A stretch of DNA of 64,000 nucleotides from G963422565 sp963422565. Its GTDB lineage: Bacteria; Pseudomonadota; Alphaproteobacteria; MPNO01. This document shows, one piece after another, positions 34,548-43,480 of the stretch (the first letter of the stretch is position 1; every line of letters starts with the position of its first letter). The translations under genes were made by a program, and so were the position numbers. The DNA is taken from assembly GCA_963422565.1 (NCBI GenBank), contig OY730228.1, forward strand, positions 1,860,001-1,924,000. Reading direction: 5' to 3'. The notes beneath the pieces are model-generated. The model saw only the letters and a program-made list of their open reading frames with translations. It was not told where the DNA came from and did no database searches.

Positions 34548-35019
34548 CGAAGCGGCGCTCCATCACCGTCTCGACCGCATCGACGATCGCGTGATAGCCG
34601 GTGCAACGGCAGTAATTGCCGGACAGAAACTCGCGGATCTCGGCCCGACTCATCCTGTGGCCCTGCGCCAGCATCTCCTGCGCGGTGAGCAGCATCCCCG
34701 GCGTGCAATAGCCGCACTGCAGGGCGTTGCGGTCGATAAACGCCTCCTGGAGATCGGCGATCTCGCCGCTGTCGGAGACGCCCTCGATGGTCCAGACCTC
34801 GGCGCCGTCGGCCTGGGCGGCGAGCATCAGGCAGCCGCGCACGATGACCCCGTCGACGCGCAGGGTGCAGGCGCCGCAGACGCCGTGCTCGCAGCCGAGA
34901 TGCGATCCCGTCAGTCCGAGCTCCAGCCGCAGGAAGTCGACCAGATGCTGGCGGGCCTCGACCCGCCGGGTGACGGTCTCCCCGTTGATGCGGGTGGTGA
35001 TGTCGATGAATTCGTCCAT
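34540..35019 (-). CDS. 2Fe-2S subunit of molybdenum hydroxylase
   Basis: 159-residue small subunit that carries electrons between the Mo site and FAD. Plant-type cluster: CEHGVCGACTLRVDG...C (~residues 42-64). Second, alpha-helical cluster: CGYCTPGMLLTAQEML and FLSGNYCRCTGYHAIVDAVE. The ATG at 35019 directly precedes the family-typical start INGETVTRRVEARQHLVDFLR; frame upstream is open but unlike the family. Part of a leftward three-gene operon FAD-2Fe2S-MoCo. Confidence 0.95.
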   Translation of the reverse strand: MDEFIDITTRINGETVTRRVEARQHLVDFLRLELGLTGSHLGCEHGVCGACTLRVDGVIVRGCLMLAAQADGAEVWTIEGVSDSGEIADLQEAFIDRNALQCGYCTPGMLLTAQEMLAQGHRMSRAEIREFLSGNYCRCTGYHAIVDAVETVMERRFGG

Positions 35020-35024
35020 CGCTC

Positions 35025-35891
35025 CTAGCCCTGGTTCTGCGCGACCAGCCGGTCCAGCGCGCGGCCGGTCAACACCTTCGCGAGATGGAGCCGGGTCGCC
35101 GCCGACGCATGGAAGTTGCCGATCGGGTCGAGATCGTCGCCGAGCGCCTCGACGGTCCGCGCCTTGACGTCGTCGGACCACGGTCCGCCACCCGCCGCCT
35201 CCGAGGCGGCGCGCGCGAGGCGCGGGCGGTCGTCGCTGCCGAAATAGGCGAGACTCGCGTCGCTCAACGCGCCGTCATCGCAACGAGCGTGGCAGCATAC
35301 GCCGGCCAGGGCGAAGTCGCCGTGGCGCCGCGCGAGCTCCATGAAGGACGACCGGTAGCCCGGCCGAAGCGCCGGGATGCGCGCCTCGATCAGAATCTCC
35401 TCGTCGGCGCGTTCGGTCTCGAACAGCCCCTTGAAGAACGACCGCGCCGCCACCCGGCGCAGGCCGTTCCCGCTGGCGAGCACGAAGGAGGCGTCCAGCG
35501 CCACCGCGCAGGCCGGGAGTTCGGCCGCGGGATCGGCGAGCGCGATGCTGCCGCCGAACGTGCCCCGGTTGCGGATCGCCGCATGGGCGACATGGGGCAT
35601 GGCCTCGGCGATCAGCGGCAGATGCTCGGCGACGATCGGCGAACGCAGCAACTCGGCATGGCGTGCCAAGGCGCCGATCCGCACCTCCCCGTCATCCAGC
35701 GAGATGCCGGCGAGCGCATCCAGCCGGTTGATGTCGATCAGCAGGATGGGGTGCGACAGCCGCATGTTGAGGGTCGGCATCAAGCTCTGGCCGCCGGCGA
35801 GAATCCGGGCATCCTCGCCATGTTCCGCGAGGAGGTCGAGGACTTGATCCAGGCTCTCCGCCCGGACATAGGAGAATCGCGGCGCCTTCAC
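35025..35891 (-). CDS. FAD-binding subunit of molybdenum hydroxylase
   Basis: 288-residue medium subunit. It begins VKAPRFSYVRAESLDQVLDLLAEHG at GTG 35891, the usual CoxM-type start, followed by the FAD motif ILAGGQSLMPTLNMRL and the second FAD motif RNRGTFGGSIALADPAAELPA. Oxidises the Mo/2Fe-2S part and passes electrons to a quinone or other acceptor. It is first gene of the operon. No maturation factors (MoCo chaperone, CoxD/E/F-type genes) are adjacent, and the CoxG-like gene at 14.7 kb is unlinked. Confidence 0.93.
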   Translation of the reverse strand: MKAPRFSYVRAESLDQVLDLLAEHGEDARILAGGQSLMPTLNMRLSHPILLIDINRLDALAGISLDDGEVRIGALARHAELLRSPIVAEHLPLIAEAMPHVAHAAIRNRGTFGGSIALADPAAELPACAVALDASFVLASGNGLRRVAARSFFKGLFETERADEEILIEARIPALRPGYRSSFMELARRHGDFALAGVCCHARCDDGALSDASLAYFGSDDRPRLARAASEAAGGGPWSDDVKARTVEALGDDLDPIGNFHASAATRLHLAKVLTGRALDRLVAQNQG

Positions 35892-36113
35892 GACCTGCCT
35901 CCCTGCCGTGCCCTTACGGGGCGGTACCCTATCCAACACTGCGGCGGGGGCAAGGTCAACGGCGCCGCAGGGCGATCGCCGTCCCGCATGAGCGCCTCGC
36001 TCGCACCGACCGGCCCTCCCCGGCAGCGGGTCTCGCCCCAGCGATGAGCATGCCGTATCCGCGATTCCCGAATTGCGCCTAGAATGACGGCCGCGCGGCG
36101 CGGAGATGCGTAG

Positions 36114-37526
36114 ATGACGCTGGAACGGATTTCGGCGCTCGTTGCATCCGGCGAGTCCCAGACGCTGGAGTTCAAGACTACGACGGGGACGCGCCGCGAG
36201 GCGGCGGCGACCATCTGCGCCATGCTCAATCAGAGCGGCGGACAGGTACTGTTCGGGATCGCGCCGGACGGTGGCATACCGGGCCAGCGGGCCAGCGAAC
36301 GGACGATCGAGGAGATCGCTTCGGAAATCCAACGGATCGATCCGCCGGCGTTTCCGGAGATCGAGAGGGTCCGAGTATCCGAGGACCTCGAGGTGATCGC
36401 GGTTCGCGTCGGTCGGGGTTCTTCGCCGCCGCGCCGCTACCGGGGCACCTCCTATCGGCGCGTCGGCAACACGACCCGGGCCATGTCGGCCGACGAGTAC
36501 AACCGGATGCTTTTCGAGCGCATACACGACGAGCGGCGCTGGGAGAACCGGCCCGCCGTCGGATGGAGCGTCAACGATCTGGATCTGGCGGAGATCCGCA
36601 ATACGGTGGCGGAGGCGGTGCAGATCGGCCGGCTAAACGAACCGGGCAATCGGGAACCGGAAGCTCTGCTGCGCGGTCTGGGGCTGATCCGCGGCGGCGT
36701 CCTTTTCCGCGCGGCGGCGGTGCTCTTCGGGAATGCCGAGCGTCTTGAGTGCGAGATGCCGCAATGCTTGATCCGCGCGGCTCGCTTCCGAGGGCGCGAT
36801 CGGTCGGAGTTCCTGGACAACCGCCAGTTCCACGGCAACGCCTTCGTCCTCTTGGCGAGCGCGGCGCGTTTTCTGCGCGACAGCGTGCCTATAGCGAGCC
36901 GGTTCGAATCGGATCGCATAGCGCGCATCGACGAGCCGCTCTACCCGCCCGCGGCGACGCGGGAGGCGCTCGCGAACGCCTTGTGCCATCGTGACTATGC
37001 GATGGGCGGGGGCTCTGTCGGTCTCGCGCTCTACGACGACCGGCTGGAGGTGACGTCGACCGGCCCGCTGCATTTCGGGTTGACCCCGGACGATCTGTTC
37101 GGGCCGCACGAGTCGAGGCCCTGGAACCCGCTCGTTGCCCGCACGTTCTATCGACGCGGCATCATCGAGGAATGGGGCCGCGGTACTCTCAGGATGGCGG
37201 ACGAGGCGGCGGCCGCCGGCTTGCCCCGACCGGAGATCGAGGAACGCGGCGGCTGCGTGACGGTGCGTTTCCGGCGCGCCGGCTATCCGCTGCCCGAACC
37301 CGGCGGGAACGATGCCGTCAAGCGGCAAGAGGCGATTCTGGCGCTGCTGGATCGCGCGCAGGACGGTCTGGCGCTTCGCGAGATCGTCGCGCGTCTGGCG
37401 CCCACCACCAGCGAACGGCAGATCAGGCGGGCCCTGGCCGCGCTGCGCAGCCAGGGTCTGGCGGCCCCTGCCGGTCGCGGGCCGGCTGCCAGATGGGAAC
37501 GATTCCGATCCGAAGAAGAGAAATAG
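36114..37526 (+). CDS. AlbA_2 (Schlafen-like) plus ATPase-type protein
   Basis: 470 residues. N-terminal Schlafen AlbA_2 domain (~5-125): LEFKTTTGTRREAAATICAMLNQSGGQVLFGIAPDG and RYRGTSYRRVGNTTRAMS. A RecG-like/HATPase_c_4 region follows (~265-395): YPPAATREALANALCHRDYAMGGGSVGLALYDDRLEVTSTG and RPWNPLVARTFYRRGIIEEWGRGTLRM. A winged-helix C-terminus (~400-465, EIVARLAPTTSERQIRRALAALRSQGL) is predicted. Such proteins are putative DNA-binding regulators often linked to mobile or defence regions. It stands alone here between unrelated operons. Start context has good spacing but no clear SD. Confidence 0.85.
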   Translation: MTLERISALVASGESQTLEFKTTTGTRREAAATICAMLNQSGGQVLFGIAPDGGIPGQRASERTIEEIASEIQRIDPPAFPEIERVRVSEDLEVIAVRVGRGSSPPRRYRGTSYRRVGNTTRAMSADEYNRMLFERIHDERRWENRPAVGWSVNDLDLAEIRNTVAEAVQIGRLNEPGNREPEALLRGLGLIRGGVLFRAAAVLFGNAERLECEMPQCLIRAARFRGRDRSEFLDNRQFHGNAFVLLASAARFLRDSVPIASRFESDRIARIDEPLYPPAATREALANALCHRDYAMGGGSVGLALYDDRLEVTSTGPLHFGLTPDDLFGPHESRPWNPLVARTFYRRGIIEEWGRGTLRMADEAAAAGLPRPEIEERGGCVTVRFRRAGYPLPEPGGNDAVKRQEAILALLDRAQDGLALREIVARLAPTTSERQIRRALAALRSQGLAAPAGRGPAARWERFRSEEEK

Positions 37527-37549
37527 GCTCCCCGCGGCCGCCGGGGTCC

Positions 37550-37577
37550 ATTGGGGTCTTATTGGGGTCTTATTGGG
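37550..37577. repeat. Short 11-base tandem repeat
   Basis: ATTGGGGTCTT occurs at 37550-37560 and 37561-37571, followed by a partial copy ATTGGG (37572-37577) and preceded by a degenerate one. It lies 23 bases after the stop of the AlbA_2 gene. Only two full copies, so no assignment beyond a simple tandem repeat. Confidence 0.7.
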
Positions 37578-37653
37578 AATCCGACGCCATTCCCGCGCCC
37601 CGGCCGACGCGGCGCCGGCGGTGCGCCATCGAAACCCGAACCCGTGAGGTCTC

Positions 37654-38895
37654 TCATCGGACGAGCGGCGAGAGCGCGTCGTAGGCGCCGTCCATGGTCT
37701 CGAAGCCAACGCCGCGAGACTCGCCGAGCGCGAGCATGCCGTCGGCGACGGTCCACCCCGCCGGAAAGCCGGCTAAGAGCGACCCCGGGTCGGGCGCGGT
37801 CTCGTGTGCGCCGAGCCCGAGCGCGGCGACGACATGGGCGGCGAAGACATGCCCGGCATGCGGGACGAGCCGGTCGCGCGGCCATCCGGCCGCCTCGACC
37901 GCGGCGAGAATCCGCAGATATTCGGCGATCCCGTAGCTCAGCGAGACGTCGAACTGCAGCAGGTCGCGGTCGGGGCGGAGCCCGCCATAGCGCAGCAGGT
38001 TCCTGGCGTCGGCAGCCGAGAACAGATTCTCGCCGGTCGCGAGCGCGCCGGGATAGCTCTCCGCGAGCGCGGCGGTGAGCGCGAAGTCGAGAGGATCGCC
38101 CGGTTCCTCGAACCAGGCGAGCGGGTAGCCGCGCAGCATCTCCGCCCAGAGGCGCGCGGTCCCGAGATCGAAGACCGCGTTGGCGTCGACCGCGAGCCGT
38201 CCGCCCGCGGGAAGCGCGGCGAGCGCCGCCTCGATCCGCGCCCGGTCCCGGTCGCGGGGAGCGCCGCCGATCTTGATCTTGATCGTTCTGTAGCCGAGCG
38301 CCCGGTAGCGCCGAACCTCGTCGGCGAGAGCCTCGATGCCGCCCTGGGCACGGTCCCGGGCGCGGTAATGGCCGCCCGCCGCGTAGACCGGGATGGCGGC
38401 GGCAACGGCGCCGTCGTTGAAGCGCTCGGCGAGGAGCCGGTAGAGCGGCTGATCCGACGCCTTTGCCGCGGCGTCCCAGAGCGCCGCGTCGAGCACCCCG
38501 ACAGCGGCGGATCGCTCGCCGTGGCCGCCCGGCTTCTCGCCCCGCATGACGATCGGCCAGGCGCGCATCGGATCTATGAGGCCGGTCTCCGGGTCGCGCA
38601 GCTCCGCCGGATCGGCGCGCAGCAGCCGCGGGATGAAACGCTCGCGCAGCAGCCCGCCATGGGCGTAGCGGCCGATCGAGTCGAGGCCGAACCCGACGAC
38701 GCGCCGCCCGCCGACGACGGCGTCGGTGACGACCGCGAGCGCCGTCGCGGTCATCTCCTCGAACCCGATGGCCGCGTTCCACGTCGACGCGCCGACGGCC
38801 ACGGTCCGTTCCCTGATGTCGAGGATGCGCAGCGCCGTCGTCTCTCGCCAGTCTGTCGGAACGGCGGCCGCGCGCGGCCGCGCGCGGCTACGCAT
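37654..38895 (-). CDS. Enolase-superfamily protein resembling D-tartrate dehydratase
   Basis: 413 residues. Layout and many segments match the D(-)-tartrate dehydratase group: MTATALAVVTD, VVGFGLDSIGRYAHGGLLRERF, MRGEKPGGHGERSAAVG, KIKIGGAP (catalytic KxK), DANAVFDLGTARLWAEMLRGYPLAWFEEPGDPL (metal ligands, in two parts), GENLFSAADARNLLRYGG and the His in VPHAGHVFAAHV. It would dehydrate an acid sugar to a 2-oxo acid. ATG 38895 is preferred; a TTG 24 bases upstream is possible, while the homology begins a few codons inside (LRILDIRE). Confidence 0.85.
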   Translation of the reverse strand: MRSRARPRAAAVPTDWRETTALRILDIRERTVAVGASTWNAAIGFEEMTATALAVVTDAVVGGRRVVGFGLDSIGRYAHGGLLRERFIPRLLRADPAELRDPETGLIDPMRAWPIVMRGEKPGGHGERSAAVGVLDAALWDAAAKASDQPLYRLLAERFNDGAVAAAIPVYAAGGHYRARDRAQGGIEALADEVRRYRALGYRTIKIKIGGAPRDRDRARIEAALAALPAGGRLAVDANAVFDLGTARLWAEMLRGYPLAWFEEPGDPLDFALTAALAESYPGALATGENLFSAADARNLLRYGGLRPDRDLLQFDVSLSYGIAEYLRILAAVEAAGWPRDRLVPHAGHVFAAHVVAALGLGAHETAPDPGSLLAGFPAGWTVADGMLALGESRGVGFETMDGAYDALSPLVR

Positions 38896-39000
38896 ACGGT
38901 CCCGCGCCGGCCGCGGCAACGGCGCCCGGGAGAATCGCTTGGACAGCCCGCGGGCCCGCGGTCAGAATGACGTCCTGCCCAAGACTCGAGGAGCGCAGGC

Positions 39001-39402
39001 ATGGCCAAGCTTCGCCATATCGCAATGCAGGTGCCGGATCTCGAGCGGTCTGCCGGCTTCTACGAGACCGTGTTCGGCCTCGAACGGGTCGCCGAGGCCG
39101 AGAGCCCGATCGGCAACGCGATCATGCTGTCGGACGGGGTGATGAACCTGACCCTGCTCAACTTTCCGGAAGGAACGAAGGGCGGGATCAACGGCCCCGG
39201 CTGGGCCGGCCTCCACCATTTCGGCATGGTCGTCGACGACAAGGCGGCCGCTGCCGCCCGGATCGAAGCCGCCGGCGGCGCATTCTTCATGGAGCTTCCC
39301 GGCGACTATCCGGGGGTCGATGCCGAGTCCAAGTACAAGGACCCGAACGGCATCGTCTTCGACATCTCGGAACATGAGTGGACGCTCGATCGCAGGGGCT
39401 GA
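39001..39402 (+). CDS. VOC (glyoxalase/dioxygenase) family protein
   Basis: 133-residue vicinal-oxygen-chelate protein. It begins KLRHIAMQVPDLERSAGFYETVFGLERV, with the metal-binding His early, then GLHHFGMVVDDKAAAAARIEAAGGAF with a second His, and the final KDPNGIVFDISEHEWTL with the Glu. The set fits a metal-dependent isomerase, epimerase or dioxygenase; the substrate cannot be given. It precedes the DUF1989 gene by 3 bases and is divergent from the tartrate-dehydratase-like gene. Confidence 0.85.
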   Translation: MAKLRHIAMQVPDLERSAGFYETVFGLERVAEAESPIGNAIMLSDGVMNLTLLNFPEGTKGGINGPGWAGLHHFGMVVDDKAAAAARIEAAGGAFFMELPGDYPGVDAESKYKDPNGIVFDISEHEWTLDRRG

Positions 39403-39405
39403 GCG

Positions 39406-40035
39406 ATGCGCACCGGCCGGCCGCTGACCGCGATCGAGGTCCCGGCGCGCGAGGGCCGTGCCCTGGTGGTCGAGAAGGGGCGGGTGCTGCGTATCCGCCA
39501 AGTGGTCGGCGGCCAGGTCGGCGACTGCGTCTTCTACAACGCCAACGACCGCCGCGAATGGTTCCATGTCGGCCAGAGCTGGGCGACCAACGTGATCTGC
39601 GGCACCGGGACCGCCAAATCCTTCAAGCATTTCTATTCCAAGCCGCCGCGCGAGAACGTGATGCTGACGGTCCTCGCCGACAGCTACGCCAACCATTGGG
39701 GCAATATGGGCGGCCGCTGCTCGGCCCGTCTCTACGAGCGGCGCGACGGAATCACCGGCCACCGGTCCTGCCAGGAGAATCTTGCCGAGGCGCTCGCCCC
39801 CTACGGGTTGACCGGCGACGACGTGATGGACGTGTTCAACGTCTTCATGAACGTCGTCCTCGAGCCGGATGGCGGCTTCCGCATCCTGCCGACGGCGGTG
39901 GGCCGGGACGACCATATCGACCTCCTCGCCGAGATGGATGTGCTGGCCGCCGTTTCGGCCTGCCCGGCGGATACCTCGCCGACCAACGCCGGCCGATCCG
40001 CGCCGCTCCGCATCGAGGTCCTGGCCGGACCGTGA
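39406..40035 (+). CDS. DUF1989 family protein (urea-carboxylase-associated type)
   Basis: 209 residues. Contains QVGDCVFYNANDRREWFHVGQSWATN, LADSYANHWGNMGGRCSARLYER, a Cys/His-rich GHRSCQENLAEAL, DVFNVFMNV and a terminal ACPADTSPTNAG motif, all typical of DUF1989 proteins. Family members are linked to urea carboxylase and to the use of guanidine or amines, but the function of most is unknown. It probably forms a two-gene unit with the VOC gene. No urea carboxylase gene is nearby. Confidence 0.82.
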   Translation: MRTGRPLTAIEVPAREGRALVVEKGRVLRIRQVVGGQVGDCVFYNANDRREWFHVGQSWATNVICGTGTAKSFKHFYSKPPRENVMLTVLADSYANHWGNMGGRCSARLYERRDGITGHRSCQENLAEALAPYGLTGDDVMDVFNVFMNVVLEPDGGFRILPTAVGRDDHIDLLAEMDVLAAVSACPADTSPTNAGRSAPLRIEVLAGP

Positions 40036-40174
40036 GAGCTCGACCCGAAACGCGCGAGCGGTCTCGACATGATGCAATCTCCGGGGATACGAAACCCGGA
40101 GGCGGAGACCGGAGACCCGAACGCTCCATCCCGACATGCCGAACGAGTCGGCGCCTATCCTGTCGCCCCTTCCC

Positions 40175-40203
40175 TTGCCATTGCCGGCACTCCGCCCTAT
40201 TGC
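40175..40203 (+). promoter_or_regulatory. Candidate sigma70 promoter for purC
   Basis: TTGCCA (40175-40180), a 17-base gap and TATTGC (40198-40203) lie 66 bases before the purC ATG. The -10 box could also be the overlapping CTATAG at 40203-40208. A partial consensus match with ideal spacing. Confidence 0.4.
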
Positions 40204-40269
40204 TATAGGATGGGCATCCGTCGCACCCTGCGCGGCAGCCCCCTCCCCAGCATCGCCGAGATCCAGCCC

Positions 40270-41034
<765 letters not shown>

Positions 41035-41052
41035 CCGCATAGCCGGGGCCGC

Positions 41053-41325
41053 GTGGTGGGGGCGCAGGTCCACATCATCCCCGAGCCCGGCGTCCTCGAT
41101 CCGCAGGGCAGGGCCGTCGCCGAGGCGCGCGCCGCGGTGGCCCATAGCGAGGGCGACTGTTTCGCCAACCCCAACGGGTCGCCGGCCGCCATCGCCGGCG
41201 TTCTCGACCCGACCCGCCATATCCTCGGGACGATGCCCCACCCCGAGCGCGCCGTCGATCCGGCGCCCGGCGGGACCGACGGACTGCCGCTGTTCGAAGG
41301 GCTCGCCCGAACGCTGTCGGGCTGA
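41053..41325 (+). pseudogene. purS-purQ fusion remnant
   Basis: A 90-residue frame that joins parts of two genes. Residues ~1-23 (AQVHIIPEPGVLDPQGRAVAEA) match the start of PurS. From ~residue 27, VAHSEGDCFA then NPNGSPAAIAGVL ... TMPHPERAVDP ... GGTDGLPLFEGL matches the end of PurQ, with another internal gap after DCFA. PurS and PurQ (FGAM synthetase accessory subunits) are both lost here: the Cys nucleophile of PurQ is absent although the HPE motif remains. purL, which normally follows, is absent from the window. Confidence 0.8.
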
Positions 41326-41332
41326 GGCGGCG

Positions 41333-42088
41333 ATGGTCTTCATTCCGTTCTCCGACGACAACCCTCGGGTCTGGATCCGCTACCACTACGCGACCCTGGC
41401 CCTGGTCGCGGCCTGCGTTCTGATCTTTCTCTGGCAGGCAGACCTGTCCGCCGCCGCCGGCCGGGCGGCGGTGTACGGGTTGGGTCTGATCCCGGCGGTC
41501 CTCTGGGACCGGGCGTCCCTCTCGCCCGATCTCGCGATCTTGCCCGCCTGGGCGACGCTGGCGACCAGCCTATTCCTGCACGGCGGCTGGCTCCATCTGA
41601 TCGGCAACATGCTGTTCCTGTGGACCTTCGGCGACAATGTCGAGGACGCGATGGGCCATCGCCGCTTCGTCGTCTTCTACCTGCTCTGCGGCGCCGCCGC
41701 CGGACTCGCCCATGCCTGGAGCGCGCCGGACTCGGACATACCGACCATCGGGGCGAGCGGCGCGGTCGCCGGGGTGCTCGGCGCCTATTTCGTGCTCCAT
41801 CCGCGGGTCGGGATCTGGGGCCTCCTGTTCTGGATCGTCCCGATCCGGCTGCCGACCGCGCTCGTGCTCGGAAGCTGGGTCGGGCTCGATCTGCTGAACG
41901 GCCTGCTCGACCAGCATGGAGGCGGCGGCGTCGCCTGGTGGGCGCATGTCGGCGGGTTCGCCGCCGGCGCGCTCGCCATCCCGTTCTTCAAACGGCCCCA
42001 CGTGCCGCTCTGGGACCGCGCGCCGGGGGCGCGGATACGCCAGCCGATCCGGCTCAGGCGACGCGACGGGCCGTGGGGGCGGCGGTGA
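41333..42088 (+). CDS. Rhomboid family intramembrane serine protease
   Basis: 251 residues with about six membrane segments (first ~residues 20-40). The catalytic Ser is in TIGASGAVAGVLGAYFVL and the catalytic His in WWAHVGGFAAGALAIPFFKRP; the HGGWLHLIGNMLFLWTFGDN motif lies in TM2/TM3. It cleaves single-span membrane proteins within the bilayer. It occupies the place normally held by purL, between the purS-purQ remnant and bolA. Starts at ATG 41333 after GAGGCGGCG; its end is followed by 220 bases containing the bolA promoter. Confidence 0.9.
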   Translation: MVFIPFSDDNPRVWIRYHYATLALVAACVLIFLWQADLSAAAGRAAVYGLGLIPAVLWDRASLSPDLAILPAWATLATSLFLHGGWLHLIGNMLFLWTFGDNVEDAMGHRRFVVFYLLCGAAAGLAHAWSAPDSDIPTIGASGAVAGVLGAYFVLHPRVGIWGLLFWIVPIRLPTALVLGSWVGLDLLNGLLDQHGGGGVAWWAHVGGFAAGALAIPFFKRPHVPLWDRAPGARIRQPIRLRRRDGPWGRR

Positions 42089-42184
42089 GCATCTCCGGGC
42101 CGGCCCTGCTTCCCGCCGAGGCGTCCCGGGTCCTCTGTGCGGCCCGGGCGAGAATGCCGGGTCGGGCGGATCGGCGGCGGCGCG

Positions 42185-42213
42185 TTGACTGTCCGCGGGT
42201 ACGGCCATATATC
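42185..42213 (+). promoter_or_regulatory. Candidate sigma70 promoter for bolA-grxD
   Basis: TTGACT (42185-42190), a 17-base gap and TATATC (42208-42213) lie about 95 bases before the bolA ATG. Strong match with ideal spacing; it would allow bolA-grxD expression independent of the damaged purine genes. Confidence 0.55.
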
Positions 42214-42308
42214 CATTGGCGGCCTGCGGGAGGCCCGCGACGCAGGGCTGCCGCGCCACATGGCGCCCCCTCCCCGCGTGAGCGGGCCGCCGGACGAGGA
42301 CCAATGCG

Positions 42309-42554
42309 ATGCCCATGAACCCGGACGAGATCACGCAGCTGATCAAGGCGAGCCTGCCCGACGCGGCGGTCACCATCCAGGATCTCGCCGGGGACGGCGA
42401 CCATTATGCGGCCCGCGTGGTCTCGCACGCATTCGAAGGCAAGACGCGGGTCCAGCAGCACCAGATGGTCTATCGGGCGCTGCAGGGCCGCATGGGCGGC
42501 GAGCTGCACGCGCTGGCTTTGCAGACCGAGACCCCGGCCCGCCCCGCACCCTGA
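42309..42554 (+). CDS. bolA: BolA family protein
   Basis: 81-residue BolA/IbaG-type protein. It contains ITQLIKASLPDAAVTIQDLAGDGDHYAARVVSHAFEGKTRVQQHQMVYRAL, the class II KH-like fold; His in the GDGDHYAARVVS loop and His in QQHQMVYRAL are candidate cluster ligands. BolA proteins bind a [2Fe-2S] cluster together with a monothiol glutaredoxin; the adjacent grxD supplies that partner, with a 18-base gap and shared direction. Confidence 0.93.
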   Translation: MPMNPDEITQLIKASLPDAAVTIQDLAGDGDHYAARVVSHAFEGKTRVQQHQMVYRALQGRMGGELHALALQTETPARPAP

Positions 42555-42572
42555 CCCCCGGAAGGAGTCGAG

Positions 42573-42920
42573 ATGAAAGAGCCCGCGATCTTCGAACGCA
42601 TCCGGAGCGATGTCTCCGAGACAGATGTCGTCCTGTTCATGAAGGGGAGCCCGGTCTTTCCGCAATGCGGCTTCTCGGCCACCGTGGTTCAGGCGCTGAG
42701 CAATCTCGGCGTCGCCTTCCGAGGCATAGACGTGCTCCAGGACCCCGAGCTCCGGGACGGGATCAAGGCGTTCTCGAACTGGCCGACGATCCCGCAGCTC
42801 TACGTCAAGGGCGAGTTCGTCGGCGGCTGCGACATCATTCGCGAGATGTACGGCACCGGCGAGCTGATGGAGATGTTCAACACCCGCGGGATCGCGGTCC
42901 AGCTCGCCAATCCCGAATAG
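42573..42920 (+). CDS. grxD: Monothiol glutaredoxin, CGFS type
   Basis: 115-residue protein that carries a [2Fe-2S] cluster, using glutathione, and hands it to iron-sulfur proteins. It has the CGFS active-site motif (FPQCGFSATVVQAL), the glutathione-binding WPTIPQLYVKGEFVGGCDIIREM and a C-terminal helix. Good GGAAGGAG site before ATG. Paired with bolA as in most alphaproteobacteria. Confidence 0.96.
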   Translation: MKEPAIFERIRSDVSETDVVLFMKGSPVFPQCGFSATVVQALSNLGVAFRGIDVLQDPELRDGIKAFSNWPTIPQLYVKGEFVGGCDIIREMYGTGELMEMFNTRGIAVQLANPE

Positions 42921-43042
42921 CGCCCGGATCGGGAACGGCGGGGCGCCGAACCCACCGCCGCGGGATATCCGCGGCGGGTCTGTCGGGTCGGCGCGCGATG
43001 CGGGGGACGCTGCCGTATCCGGCCTGCGGCCGTTCGTTGCAC

Positions 43043-43089
43043 GAGACCGCGGGCCCCGCGCCGGGAAGGCATCCCCCGCCCGCGGTCTC
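43043..43089. terminator. GC-rich hairpin between convergent genes
   Basis: GAGACCGCGGG (43043-43053) and CCCGCGGTCTC (43079-43089) form a perfect 11-base stem with a 25-base loop, between the convergent grxD and DUF1330 genes. No run of T follows, so it may act as a bidirectional or Rho-assisted terminator. Confidence 0.4.
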
Positions 43090-43149
43090 TCAAAGGGAGG
43101 TGGATCTTGTAGTCAGATGGCGGATTCCGGCTTGGCACTTCCGGCGAGG

Positions 43150-43443
43150 CTACGCGACTCCCTCGACGATCCGCAGATCGCGCTCGACGCTGCCCGCGAG
43201 CTTCTCGAGCGCCGCCTTGTAGGCAGGGCTCTCATAGGTCGCGAGCGCCCGATCGAAGCTGTCGAACTCGACGATGACGGTGCGCATGTCGAGCCCGGCC
43301 TCCTTGACGGCCTGCCTGCCGGCGCGCGCCAGGAAGCGGCCGCCGCCGGCGGCGATCGCCGGGCCAGCGAGCTCGGCATAGCCCGCCAGCGCGGCCGGGT
43401 CGTGGATCGCGCGGTAGCAACTCAACCAGTACGCCTTTGCCAT
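43150..43443 (-). CDS. DUF1330 family protein
   Basis: 97-residue protein of the ferredoxin-like dimeric alpha/beta barrel type: MAKAYWLSCYRAIHDPAALAGYAELAGPAI, GGGRFLARAG and VIVEFDSFDRALATYESPAYKAAL. Function unknown; the fold resembles antibiotic-biosynthesis monooxygenases and EthD-like proteins. A strong ribosome site (GGAGGAG) precedes the ATG at 43443. It is downstream of rpsD in the same direction and converges on grxD. Confidence 0.85.
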   Translation of the reverse strand: MAKAYWLSCYRAIHDPAALAGYAELAGPAIAAGGGRFLARAGRQAVKEAGLDMRTVIVEFDSFDRALATYESPAYKAALEKLAGSVERDLRIVEGVA

Positions 43444-43480
43444 AAGCTCCTCCTCTCGCGGCGCTGGGCCGCCCGGACGG

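Noticed and set aside
32103..34688. Large open frame opposite the Mo hydroxylase large subunit
   Set aside because: Shadow frame; the minus-strand product has all expected cofactor motifs.
32157..35891. Carbon monoxide dehydrogenase (form I)
   Set aside because: The large subunit has MYRGVGQ instead of the AYRCSFR loop with the essential Cys, so CO oxidation is not supported.
36901..36910. GGTTCGAATC, resembling a tRNA T-loop
   Set aside because: Lies inside the AlbA_2 coding frame, with no acceptor stem or anticodon arm around it.
37541..37580. CRISPR-like repeat
   Set aside because: Only two full 11-base units without spacers; a simple tandem repeat.
38870..38892. GCGGCCGCGCG palindromic run near the tartrate-dehydratase-like start
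   Set aside because: Consistent with GC-rich composition and the N-terminal Arg-rich codons; no second copy with regulatory context was seen.
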